Positions 56,691 to 64,000 of a DNA stretch of 64,000 bases are shown here, piece by piece. The notes under the pieces were generated by a model, which did not search any database, had not been told where the DNA came from, and worked only from the letters and a program-made list of their open reading frames with translations. The DNA comes from Ruegeria sp. THAF57. GTDB lineage: Bacteria; Pseudomonadota; Alphaproteobacteria; Rhodobacterales; Rhodobacteraceae. The position numbers and the translations under genes are program-made. Within the stretch, counting starts at the first letter, position 1; each line of letters opens with the position of its first letter. The stretch lies in assembly GCF_903914075.1 (NCBI RefSeq), contig NZ_CAIWNQ010000004.1:348574-412573 (forward strand), given 5' to 3'.

Positions 56691-57094
56691 ACGTAATCGT
56701 TACCGATGAGGGCTTTGCCCCCGACGACTGGACCGATGGGTTTGTCACACTGGAAGACACCGCCAACGACGTTGTTGCGCTGGACGTTGCCTCGGACACT
56801 GACCCCGATGAACTATTTGAACGCCTGGGCAACGCCAAGATGGTGCGCGTGGATTTTCCGTCTTCGGCAGACGGGCGTGGCTTTACGATCGCACGCATTC
56901 TGCGCTTGAAGGGCTATTCAGGCCGCTTACGCGCAAAAGGGCATGTCTTGGCCGATCAATACGCCATGGCCCGCCGCAGCGGATTCGACGAAGTAGAAAT
57001 AGATCACAGCCTTGCAAATCGGCAGCCCGAAGATCAGTGGCTAGCGCGTGCGAACTGGGAAGAGAACAACTACCAAGCCCGCCTGCGCGGTTAA
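56687..57094 (+). CDS. DUF934 protein of the sulfite-reduction operon
   Basis: 135 residues from the ATG at 56687, overlapping cysH by four bases. Conserved core MVRVDFPSSADGRGFTIARILRLKGYSGRLRAKGHVLADQYAMARRSGFDEVEI (about 52-105). No cysteine pairs or membrane segments. DUF934 occurs with cysI/cysH throughout Proteobacteria and is often called an oxidoreductase by association; its biochemistry is unproved. Last gene of cobA-DUF2849-cysI-cysH-DUF934. Confidence 0.88.
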   Translation: MNVIVTDEGFAPDDWTDGFVTLEDTANDVVALDVASDTDPDELFERLGNAKMVRVDFPSSADGRGFTIARILRLKGYSGRLRAKGHVLADQYAMARRSGFDEVEIDHSLANRQPEDQWLARANWEENNYQARLRG

Positions 57095-57177
57095 CCGCAA
57101 CTAATCGACAGCTTGTCGACAGGACGGTGCGGCAACTGCCCCCTTTTCCTGACTTGGATCAAAGATTAAACGGAGAT

Positions 57178-57196
57178 GTCGGTTTAGCAAACCGAC
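57178..57196 (+). promoter_or_regulatory. hairpin in the fpr leader, just before the start codon
   Basis: GTCGGTTT-AGC-AAACCGAC is a perfect 8-bp stem ending 9 bases before the fpr ATG, in the position where a ribosome site would normally be. It may serve as an operator or as a structure influencing translation; no T run follows, so it is not a terminator. Confidence 0.45.
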
Positions 57197-57205
57197 AGTG
57201 AAACG

Positions 57206-58039
57206 ATGACAGAGATGAAGCCCGTGACCGAAGCAACCACCGTGAAGGCCCCCGTTCTGCCGGACGCGCAGACCGTAACTGACGTCAAGCACTGGACCGA
57301 CAGCCTGTTTTCTTTCAAGGTTTCGCGCCCTGCCTCGCTGCGTTTCCGCTCGGGTGAGTTCGTGATGATCGGCCTTTTGGGCGACAACGGAAAGCCTTTG
57401 CTGCGCGCCTATTCTATCGCTTCGCCGTCGTGGGATGAAGAGCTGGAATTCTACTCGATCAAGGTTCAGGATGGCCCGCTGACCTCGAAGCTACAGCATA
57501 TCAAGCCCGGCGATCAGATCATCCTGCGGCCAAAACCCGTGGGCACGCTAGTCCATGACGCCCTGCTGCCGGGCAAGCGGTTGTGGTTCTTTGCTACCGG
57601 CACCGGTTTCGCGCCTTTCGCATCGCTGCTGCGCGAGCCGCAGACCTATGAGGATTACGACGAAGTCATCATCACCCACACCTGCCGCGAAGTGGCCGAA
57701 CTGGAATATGGCCGTCAACTGATCGAAGACATCCGTCAGGATGAGATGCTGGCCGAACTGATCGGCGAAGGTTTTGCAGACAAGATCCGCTACTACCCGA
57801 CCACGACTCGGGAAGAGAGCCCAAAGATGGGCCGCATCACCAATTTGCTGAACGACGGCACCGTTTTCGCGGACCTTGGCATCGAAGGCGGCATCAAACC
57901 TGAAACCGACCGCGCGATGGTGTGTGGTTCGCTGGCCTTTAACCTCGATATCAAGGAGATCCTTGAAGGGTTCGGCCTGCGCGAGGGTGCAAATTCCGAG
58001 CCCAAGGAATTTGTGATCGAAAAAGCCTTTGTCGGCTGA
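57206..58039 (+). CDS. fpr: ferredoxin-NADP+ reductase
   Basis: FAD enzyme exchanging electrons between NADPH and ferredoxin or flavodoxin. 277 residues: RAYSIASPSWDEELEFYSI binds FAD (RxYS), PLTSKLQHIKPGDQI, and FFATGTGFAPFASLLREP (NADP). The C-terminus VEKAF-like (EFVIEKAFVG) fits the bacterial type. It follows the cys operon after 111 bases, so it may power CysI, though Fpr also serves other ferredoxin systems. No clear Shine-Dalgarno; a hairpin sits in that position. Confidence 0.93.
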   Translation: MTEMKPVTEATTVKAPVLPDAQTVTDVKHWTDSLFSFKVSRPASLRFRSGEFVMIGLLGDNGKPLLRAYSIASPSWDEELEFYSIKVQDGPLTSKLQHIKPGDQIILRPKPVGTLVHDALLPGKRLWFFATGTGFAPFASLLREPQTYEDYDEVIITHTCREVAELEYGRQLIEDIRQDEMLAELIGEGFADKIRYYPTTTREESPKMGRITNLLNDGTVFADLGIEGGIKPETDRAMVCGSLAFNLDIKEILEGFGLREGANSEPKEFVIEKAFVG

Positions 58040-58198
58040 TCAGACCGTGCCGGTCACCGTCCAGACTGTGACCGGCGCATAAACCTACCGTGAATCATGT
58101 GAATTTCAATCGTTTCAGCGCGGTTGGCGCTTGAATCAGGGCGCGTGGCAGTCTAAATTTCGGGCTCGAAATTCTGCAATCATCAAAGGAATGAACCC

Positions 58199-58747
58199 AT
58201 AGCTCGCAGACCTCACAACGCGCCGCCGCAACGAGAAACCGGCCCGCGCGTCAATGAAAAGATCCGTGCCCCCGAAATTCGCCTGATCGGTGCTGATGGT
58301 GACAACGTCGGGGTGGTTCATCCCGCTAAAGCCATGCAACTTGCCGCCGATGCCGGCCTCGACCTGGTTGAGATTTCGCCCAACGCGAACCCGCCGGTCT
58401 GCAAGATCATGGATTTTGGCAAGTTCAAGTACGAACAGCAGAAACGCGAAAGCGAAGCCCGCAAGAAACAAAAAGTCATCGAAGTGAAAGAGGTCAAGTT
58501 CCGGCCCAACACGGACACGCATGACTATGACGTCAAGATGAAGAACGTCTTCAAGTTTCTGGAAAAGGGCGACAAGGTCAAAGTCACCCTGCGCTTCCGT
58601 GGTCGTGAAATGGCACACCAGAATCTGGGGCGTGAGCTGTTGGAACGTGTGGCCGAGGACATCAAGGAACTGGGCAAGGTCGAGAACATGCCCAAGATGG
58701 AAGGCCGCCAGATGATCATGATGATCGGGCCGTTGCCGCAGAAATAA
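58199..58747 (+). CDS. infC: translation initiation factor IF-3 with an AUA start codon
   Basis: Binds 30S and polices start-codon choice. No ATG, GTG or TTG exists in frame before 58313, but homology runs upstream ([18 protein letters not shown], near 18-35). AAAGGA stands eight bases before an ATA at 58199, giving 182 residues starting (M)[12 protein letters not shown], the usual Rhodobacteraceae IF-3 N-terminus. A non-AUG start is normal for infC because IF-3 represses its own translation through it. Starting at the GTG 58313 would remove about 38 conserved residues. Confidence 0.92.
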   Translation: MARRPHNAPPQRETGPRVNEKIRAPEIRLIGADGDNVGVVHPAKAMQLAADAGLDLVEISPNANPPVCKIMDFGKFKYEQQKRESEARKKQKVIEVKEVKFRPNTDTHDYDVKMKNVFKFLEKGDKVKVTLRFRGREMAHQNLGRELLERVAEDIKELGKVENMPKMEGRQMIMMIGPLPQK

Positions 58748-59087
58748 ATCTGGCTCAGGTTAGGTTATCAAAGCCCCCTTTTCAGGGGGTTTTTCGCCCA
58801 AGTCTGCAATAGATTTCGACTTTATAGTTAGTTTTATGAAATTAGTCGGAAAGTTGTGACACAACACCTCAGAAATCTGTGGCCGAGCGCCACAATAGTC
58901 TCCCGCTGAAGCGCGTACCCAGAGTCAAATCGAAGTAAATAGTGCCGACTTGTCAAAAAAATTAGGTGTTGGAGAGTTAGCTAAGACTATGCGTTTCTCT
59001 TTCTCTTTCCTGCCAGCAACCAATCTTTGAAAGTACATTTCGATCCAAATTTTAAGTACGATGTTAGAAGGATTGGAAAATAGAATT
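58748..59087. other. 340-base AT-rich stretch without a gene
   Basis: Apart from the infC terminator it contains two short inverted repeats (GTTGTGACACAAC near 58855 and TGTGGC...GCCACA at 58878-58894). No credible reading frame. Base composition drops here and stays low through the sulfotransferase gene. Confidence 0.5.
58771..58795 (+). terminator. intrinsic terminator after infC
   Basis: AAGCCCCC-TTTTCA-GGGGGTTTTT. The 17-base core at 58773-58789 occurs again, base for base, at 60376-60392. Confidence 0.88.
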
Positions 59088-60197
59088 TCACTTTCGAGAA
59101 ATACGTTGCCTCGCAGCATAGCCAACATACTTCCAAGGGTATCGTCTTGCTTTGTCTCGTTCGGCTATTGCCTTGTCGCGCTCGACGGCCAGAGCCCGCG
59201 AAAGGGTCTTCGCTACGGAGTAATGGTACAGCGCCCTAATCGCAAGTTCCTGCTCACAACTCCAATTGAATGAAGAGCCTTGAGATTGCAAATGCGTGTT
59301 AATTATTTCCAGAGCACGATCATCCAGCTTAAGGAAATCTTCTGTGGTCGGAGTTGGAGAGTTTGGCTTTTCGTACACAATTCCAAAGTGTTTTTCGAGA
59401 AATTCGTAGTCTTCCACAAGGCAGTGGGACAAGAAATCACTCTTTTTCAACATGGGGCCGTCTTGGAACAGGGTTTTTACTAGATTTACAAAGTCCCAAT
59501 GAGCTGCATCAAACTCGACTCCGCTTCTCAGAGATCCCAGCGAGCGATTGTGTATGTTGAGGACTTTGTAAGCGTCTGAAGTCATCGATACGTTCGTGAA
59601 ATTCGGCGTGTAGTCAGGTGGTGGCTTTAGGTCCACGGCACTGCAAAAAAAGCGAACTACATCTCCGTCAAACAACGCCTTGTCCTCATACTTGAGAACG
59701 CAGATTTCTTCCTTCGCAAATACTTGGCTAATACTATTGTATCGTTTTTGAAGGCTTGGATCTGATCTACAAGTACCCCCATGCTTTAACCTCTCCTGCA
59801 TCGAACTCATCGCCCAGGAGAGCGGATCGCGCACGAACATCACCACCTTAAATTCCGTACACTTGCTCTCAAGAGCACTGCGCATACGATTCAGCGCTCC
59901 ACCACTAAATACAGAAATATTTTCCCCGCTAAAAATTATTGTTTCTTGCTCACAATCTAAAGCTGCGGCCAACAGCCCTTCAAATCGTCTACGCTGTTTA
60001 ATCGCAGAATGGCCTAGCCGGTTCCAAAATTTTTCAGCTGAGTCTGTTGAGAACAGAGTTTGAAATGCATGGCTGTGATTGCGGATGCGATCACCCAATT
60101 TGGCATAGACACACCCATTGGTTTCATAGCCGTGAAGGGCACCTTGAATGGCCGTTGAACCTGTTTTGTGCACACCGACATGAATAATACACTTCAC
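59088..60197 (-). CDS. sulfotransferase-like protein, AT-rich and probably acquired
   Basis: 369 residues from a GTG at 60197 with AGGA seven bases upstream. The PAPS P-loop HVGVHKTGSTAIQ (6-18) and the 3'-phosphate segment FVRDPLSWAMSS (121-132, Arg123) fit the sulfotransferase family, which sulfates carbohydrates or other surface molecules. The C-terminal 60 residues are charged and helical. Codon use is clearly more AT-rich than the neighbours. No glycan genes are adjacent, so the acceptor is unknown. Confidence 0.75.
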   Translation of the reverse strand: MKCIIHVGVHKTGSTAIQGALHGYETNGCVYAKLGDRIRNHSHAFQTLFSTDSAEKFWNRLGHSAIKQRRRFEGLLAAALDCEQETIIFSGENISVFSGGALNRMRSALESKCTEFKVVMFVRDPLSWAMSSMQERLKHGGTCRSDPSLQKRYNSISQVFAKEEICVLKYEDKALFDGDVVRFFCSAVDLKPPPDYTPNFTNVSMTSDAYKVLNIHNRSLGSLRSGVEFDAAHWDFVNLVKTLFQDGPMLKKSDFLSHCLVEDYEFLEKHFGIVYEKPNSPTPTTEDFLKLDDRALEIINTHLQSQGSSFNWSCEQELAIRALYHYSVAKTLSRALAVERDKAIAERDKARRYPWKYVGYAARQRISRK

Positions 60198-60375
60198 AGC
60201 AACATCCTAAATAACCTTTGGCTAAATGATAAGTATTAGTAAGCATTTCGTTAGTCAAACTGTCTCAAGGATGTCGCTACACAGCATACCAAGACGCCCG
60301 AGTCGAGGAAACCCTTCTGGACGCAGACCCAGTTGAAACACTGAAATTAAGAGATAACGTATCGCCGTATCATTT

Positions 60376-60392
60376 GCCCCCTTTTCAGGGGG
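60376..60392. terminator. hairpin identical to the infC terminator core
   Basis: GCCCCC-TTTTC-AGGGGG, immediately after the stop of the minus-strand membrane-protein gene. It is the second copy of the 17-base sequence at 58773-58789, in the same orientation. Confidence 0.75.
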
Positions 60393-60394
60393 CT

Positions 60395-60787
60395 TTATTG
60401 TTCCGCCTGTCGTTCGCGCAGCCAAACGATCGAGTCGTTCACATCGAAACCAAGAGAAATGAGGTCGACCACCAACAGCAGCATCAAAAACTGCACATAA
60501 CCCGGTGACAATGCGGAAGCATCCATCAACAGCATTATGACGATTGCCAGCATTGGAACCCAACAGACCAAATGCGGCAGCGCCATCGCCTTTGTCATAC
60601 CTCTGGCCGCGCGCATGATGGGAATGTTCAACGCCATACCGGTCACCGACAGCGCAGCGATTAATGCACCTTGTGGTTGATCGACAAATGCTAGCGGAGC
60701 CAAGTTGACGGGAATAAGTATGAAAGCCATCCAAAACTGAACCCAAAGGGGTAATTCCCTAAAGCTCAGCCAAATATCGCGAACCAT
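60395..60787 (-). CDS. small membrane protein of unknown function
   Basis: 130 residues, four predicted membrane helices (LWVQFWMAFILIPVNLAPLAFV, GALIAALSVTGMALNIPIM, LPHLVCWVPMLAIVIMLLM, GYVQFLMLLLVVDLISLGFDV) and a charged C-terminus (DSIVWLRERQAEQ). AGGTGA precedes the ATG. I do not recognise the family by name. Codon use is like the core genome, unlike the sulfotransferase next to it. Confidence 0.7.
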   Translation of the reverse strand: MVRDIWLSFRELPLWVQFWMAFILIPVNLAPLAFVDQPQGALIAALSVTGMALNIPIMRAARGMTKAMALPHLVCWVPMLAIVIMLLMDASALSPGYVQFLMLLLVVDLISLGFDVNDSIVWLRERQAEQ

Positions 60788-60858
60788 TCGTCACCTGTGC
60801 ACTATTAACTAATCAATTACTTTAATTGATACACAGGATTAGTCAGTTCACAAACACG

Positions 60859-62175
60859 TTAAACGGCTGCAGATAGCGCTTTACTCAACTTTGTGACTAA
60901 TTCGCCGATTTCCGAGTTTCCGATAATGAAGGGCGGTGCCAATAGGATATGATCGCCATGCCTGCCATCCCGCGTACCGGACATGGGATAACAGATTAGT
61001 CCTTCAGAAAACGCGGCTTTTTTTATCTTAGCCGCTGTGCCGTGCGATGGATCAATCGGTGTTCTCGTCGCACGATCTGCAACCAACTCCAACCCACGGA
61101 ACAATCCACGACCCCGGATATCGCCGACATTCGGATGCTGGCCAAACTCTTCCAACAGCGCATTTTGCAAAACGTCACCCATCTCGGTGGCCCGTGCTGG
61201 AAGGTCGCGTTGTATCAGTTGCTGCACAACTGCCAAAGACGCAGCCGTTGCTACAGGATGGCCGACATATGTGTGCCCGTGCTGAAAGAAACCGGAACCG
61301 TCCTCAATCGCGCCATACAACTTACTGGTGCATAGCATCGCTCCGATAGGTTGGTACCCTGCCCCCAAACCTTTTGCGATACATAGGATATCCGGAGAGA
61401 TTCCATCGTGGTCACAAGCAAACAGATGCCCGGTTCGCCCCATGCCGCACATCACTTCGTCCAGTATCAGCAGAACACCATATTGATCGCAAATCTCTCG
61501 GATGCGGCGAAAATACCCCTCGACCGCCGGGACCGCGCCCAAGGTCGCGCCGACAACCGGCTCGGCCATGAACGCCATCACCGTTTCAGGCCCCAATCGC
61601 AAAATCTCTGACTCAAGTTCGTTTGCAACACGCTGGCCGTAATCGTAACTGCTCTCGCCATCCGGCTTCTCAGCGTATTCATAACACGGGGCGATATGTG
61701 TCATCTCGATCAACATCGGCGCGAACTGCGCACGTCGCCACGCATTTCCACCTGCAGACAACGCCCCCAACGTATTTCCATGATAGCTTTGACGGCGCGC
61801 AATCACGTGACGACGTTCGGGTTGACCAATCTCAAGGAAATACTGTCGCGCCAGCTTGATCGCCGCTTCGGTCGCCTCGGACCCACCGGACAAAAAATAG
61901 ACGCGATCCAGATCGCCCGGCGCATGTTCAATCAACAGCTCCGCCAAGGCTTCGGCTGGTTCGGATGTCATGAAACCGGTATGCGCAAAGGCGATCTTGC
62001 CCACTTGATCCTGCACGGCCTCGATAACCGATTGGTCCGAATGACCCAAACAAGACACCGCAGCATCCCCACAATCCAGATAGCGCTTTCCTACGGCGTC
62101 GATGACGTAACACCCGTCCCCTGCAACGGCGACCGGCAAGTTGGATTTTGTATGACGTGGAAAGACGTGGCTCAT
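60859..62175 (-). CDS. class III PLP-dependent aminotransferase
   Basis: 438 residues from the ATG at 62175, eight bases after AAGGAG. PLP site: SGGSEATEAAIKLARQYF (96-113), ILDEVMCGMGRTGHLF (Asp239), and the Schiff-base Lys268 in CIAKGLGAGYQPIGA; Thr in HGHTYVGHP. The class transfers omega- or beta-amino groups. Its start overlaps the BKACE stop by four bases, so the products act together: transamination to a beta-keto acid, then CoA-dependent cleavage, is a plausible route for an unidentified amino acid. Confidence 0.9.
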   Translation of the reverse strand: MSHVFPRHTKSNLPVAVAGDGCYVIDAVGKRYLDCGDAAVSCLGHSDQSVIEAVQDQVGKIAFAHTGFMTSEPAEALAELLIEHAPGDLDRVYFLSGGSEATEAAIKLARQYFLEIGQPERRHVIARRQSYHGNTLGALSAGGNAWRRAQFAPMLIEMTHIAPCYEYAEKPDGESSYDYGQRVANELESEILRLGPETVMAFMAEPVVGATLGAVPAVEGYFRRIREICDQYGVLLILDEVMCGMGRTGHLFACDHDGISPDILCIAKGLGAGYQPIGAMLCTSKLYGAIEDGSGFFQHGHTYVGHPVATAASLAVVQQLIQRDLPARATEMGDVLQNALLEEFGQHPNVGDIRGRGLFRGLELVADRATRTPIDPSHGTAAKIKKAAFSEGLICYPMSGTRDGRHGDHILLAPPFIIGNSEIGELVTKLSKALSAAV

Positions 62176-62939
62176 GAAACATTCTCCTTCAATGCTGCGA
62201 CAAGTGCCTTTACCGAGGACGCATTGTCCTTCCACGGCATGTCATCTCGATCAGTCATGCTGTTTTCAAAACCGACGCGCACATCACCGCCACGTCTGGC
62301 GACTGCCAACAGGCATTCATGCTCTTGCCGGCCAAACGCACAAACCATCCATCGCGATTGAGCGGTTGGAAACAGGTCCAGATCCTTCGGATTTGATTGC
62401 TGTCCTTCCACATATCGACCAAGAACCAACAACCTGTCTGTCTGACCCGACCTGACCAGCCCCTGTTCCTGCCAATGACGCAACAATGCGGCATCATCGG
62501 CATCGTACAAAATATGTTGCACCTGCGTTCCTTGCTCGGCACAAACGGCATAAACCTTGTCGACCAGTTCCGGCGATCTGGCAATTTCTCTGACCGCGAT
62601 CGAAACCCAATTGGGGCAGACCCGCTCAAGACATTCTAACTGAGCGGAAACATCGTACATGTCAGCAGCTTCGGTCGTAATCTGAACGTCCATATCAGGG
62701 ACGGCCCTGTGCAACTCGGCAATCGTTTCTATGTATCGGCCAGCATCCAAACTGTGCTGCCCTTTTTCATCGCGCACATGCAGATGAATACCTTGCGCGC
62801 CAGCATCGAAACAAGTCTGCGCCGTCGCTACGACTTGCTCGGTCGTAACGGGCAGATTTTGATGGTCGCTTTTCCCGCGGCGCGCGCCATTTGGTGCCAC
62901 AAGAACATACGGAGTGTGCTGTAGTTGCTCGGGTGTCAT
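62172..62939 (-). CDS. beta-keto acid cleavage enzyme (BKACE; 3-keto-5-aminohexanoate cleavage family)
   Basis: 255 residues from the ATG at 62939 (GAAGG eight bases upstream; the TTG at 62993 is worse placed). Zinc-dependent TIM barrel that condenses a beta-keto acid with acetyl-CoA and splits out acetoacetate and a new CoA ester. The metal ligands His52 and His54 lie in GIHLHVRD, with the Glu in VRVGFENSM near 228; the substrate loop is VAPNGARRGKSDH. The family is broad, so the substrate cannot be named. Confidence 0.88.
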   Translation of the reverse strand: MTPEQLQHTPYVLVAPNGARRGKSDHQNLPVTTEQVVATAQTCFDAGAQGIHLHVRDEKGQHSLDAGRYIETIAELHRAVPDMDVQITTEAADMYDVSAQLECLERVCPNWVSIAVREIARSPELVDKVYAVCAEQGTQVQHILYDADDAALLRHWQEQGLVRSGQTDRLLVLGRYVEGQQSNPKDLDLFPTAQSRWMVCAFGRQEHECLLAVARRGGDVRVGFENSMTDRDDMPWKDNASSVKALVAALKENVS

Positions 62940-62993
62940 CAGAACTGCCTTCCACGGTTCAATTTTATCTACCGCCGCCCACTGTGTTTTCAA

Positions 62994-63019
62994 TTTGCAA
63001 ACTGCAAAACATATGTTTT
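62994..63019. promoter_or_regulatory. inverted repeats between BKACE and the RpiR regulator
   Basis: TTTGCA-AAC-TGCAAA (62994-63008) is a perfect repeat, and the palindrome AAAACATATGTTTT (63006-63019) adjoins it. Both lie in the 89-base divergent spacer and suit an RpiR-family operator. Confidence 0.5.
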
Positions 63020-63028
63020 TTTCATGCT

Positions 63029-63928
63029 ATGAAGGACACACTCAACAACCTCACCAATAAGCTACGCCGGGACATCGAGCAGATGCCCCCCAGTCTTCAA
63101 GCCGCCGCAAAGTATATCATAGATTATCCTGGCGACTTTGGCCTGAACCCCATTCGCGTAACGGCTGCACATGTTGGCGTCAGCTCAAACGTTTTGGTTC
63201 GCCTCGCCCACCGCATGGGGTTTGATGGCTTCGATGCATTTCGTGACCCTTTTCGGCAAGCTCTGGTTACGGACCGAGAAGATGAATTGGGTCAAGATTG
63301 GCTGAAAAATCTGCAATCAGGGGACGAGCTAAGCCAATCACAAGCAAAATACGCGCAGAATGCTCAGAACGTCGTAACCCGCTCCCTCAGGCTCATGCAC
63401 CCGGAAAAGATACGCAGGGCCGTTGATTTCATCACCAAGTCTAAAAGATGTTTTGTGACGGCCACGCGTGCCAGCTATGCGATGTCATACTATTTTTCCT
63501 ATGTCGGACGAATGGCACATCCCGGCATTCAACTTGCACCCCGGCATGTCGGGTCGGCTGTTGATGATTTGCTGGACGCAGACCACAATGACTGCCTTAT
63601 TGCGATTACAGTCCACCCATATTCAGCCGAAACAATTCAATCGATGCGGTTCGCAAGGCAGAAAGGGATGAAAATCATCCTTGTGTCCGACAGCGATGTC
63701 ATTGCGCCAAAAATTGAGCCTGACGTGACGTTTCCCGTCAGCGTCCGCTCCCTACATGATTTCTCGAATTTTACCGGCGCGATGGCTGTTTTGGACTGTA
63801 TCCTGGGGCATCTTTTCGACGCGGGAGGCGAAGATGCAAACCACCGTGCTAGGCAATACCAACAAGCACGCGAAAACACCGGCGCTTATTGGAGGCCTTC
63901 GAAAGCACCCAAAATTCGAAAACCGTAA
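63029..63928 (+). CDS. MurR/RpiR-family transcriptional regulator
   Basis: 299 residues from the ATG at 63029: N-terminal helix-turn-helix (MPPSLQAAAKYIIDYPGDFGLNPIRVTAAHVGVSSNVLVRLAHRMGF) and a SIS domain (about 130-260) that in this family binds a phosphosugar, although Roseobacter members also answer to amino compounds. No Shine-Dalgarno is evident before the ATG, which is only a few bases from an AT-rich palindrome. Divergent from BKACE and the aminotransferase, which it very likely controls. Confidence 0.85.
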   Translation: MKDTLNNLTNKLRRDIEQMPPSLQAAAKYIIDYPGDFGLNPIRVTAAHVGVSSNVLVRLAHRMGFDGFDAFRDPFRQALVTDREDELGQDWLKNLQSGDELSQSQAKYAQNAQNVVTRSLRLMHPEKIRRAVDFITKSKRCFVTATRASYAMSYYFSYVGRMAHPGIQLAPRHVGSAVDDLLDADHNDCLIAITVHPYSAETIQSMRFARQKGMKIILVSDSDVIAPKIEPDVTFPVSVRSLHDFSNFTGAMAVLDCILGHLFDAGGEDANHRARQYQQARENTGAYWRPSKAPKIRKP

Positions 63929-63960
63929 CCAAGGCCCTTTGTTTCCGGGCCTTGGCTTAT
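63929..63960 (+). terminator. hairpin after the RpiR gene
   Basis: CCAAGGCCC and GGGCCTTGG arms with a 9-base loop and only a weak T-rich tail (CTTATT), directly at the stop codon. The remaining 40 bases to the window end contain no recognisable feature. Confidence 0.6.
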
Positions 63961-64000
63961 TGGTGTGTTACGAGCAGGCGTTGATTGCGCGTTTAGTCAT

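Noticed and set aside
60255..60395. Possible pseudogene remnant between the sulfotransferase and the membrane-protein gene
   Set aside because: Several frames give plausible-looking fragments but none is recognisable or consistent; evidence too thin.
1..64000. CRISPR array, prophage, insertion sequence or integrative element at the tRNA genes
   Set aside because: No spaced direct repeats, transposase, integrase or phage genes; the repeats at the tRNA-Asp genes are tandem tRNA copies, not att sites.

Overview
The window looks like chromosomal DNA of a marine Rhodobacteraceae (Roseobacter-group) alphaproteobacterium. The basis is gene content and order: a purL-bolA-grxD block, zapA with a coiled-coil partner next to tkt and two gap genes, a cobA-DUF2849-cysI-cysH-DUF934 sulfite-reduction operon, an iorAB fusion, a DctPQM TRAP transporter and a valine-degradation cluster. 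Coding sequence is GC-rich throughout except for one AT-rich patch at 58.8-60.4 kb. I see no prophage, insertion sequence, CRISPR array, rRNA operon or replication origin.

Layout. 0-6 kb, minus strand: argC (cut by the window edge), murI, an unusual LPLAT acyltransferase and a fused indolepyruvate:ferredoxin oxidoreductase, with a divergent LysR gene. 7-14 kb: a large MscS-type channel, purL, bolA, grxD, then a minus-strand unit of a ZauP-like coiled-coil protein, zapA and an MliC-like protein. 14-21 kb is central carbon metabolism: tkt, a thioesterase, a DUF808 protein, two different gap genes that share a palindromic operator motif and flank a 47-residue membrane protein, and coaD. 21-31 kb: CBS protein, LysR, mmsA, L,D-transpeptidase, fasciclin protein, methyltransferase, YbdK-type ligase, and an operon for isobutyryl-CoA dehydrogenase, 3-hydroxyisobutyryl-CoA hydrolase and mmsB. 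Together with mmsA these cover most of valine catabolism.

31-44 kb: uvrA, three identical tandem tRNA-Asp genes with one strong promoter, a porin-like protein, tRNA-Val(CAC), lon, tgt, an SPFH/NfeD pair, SufT, an IscA-type carrier, a 2OG-Fe(II) oxygenase, tpiA and an SMR exporter. 44-52 kb: a dctBD-dctPQM dicarboxylate module whose DctD has a degenerate AAA+ domain, with two strong palindromes upstream of dctP, then a cytochrome P450. 52-58 kb: Lrp regulator, siroheme and sulfite-reduction operon, and ferredoxin-NADP reductase.

58-64 kb: infC, which appears to start at AUA; an AT-rich sulfotransferase gene bracketed by two identical terminator hairpins; a small membrane protein; and a divergent RpiR regulator / BKACE / class III aminotransferase cluster probably used to degrade an unidentified amino compound.

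I do not see one large new system. The most unusual points are the degenerate DctD, the AUA start of infC, the H-x5-D acyltransferase, the two diverged GAPDHs under a shared operator motif, and the BKACE-aminotransferase cluster.
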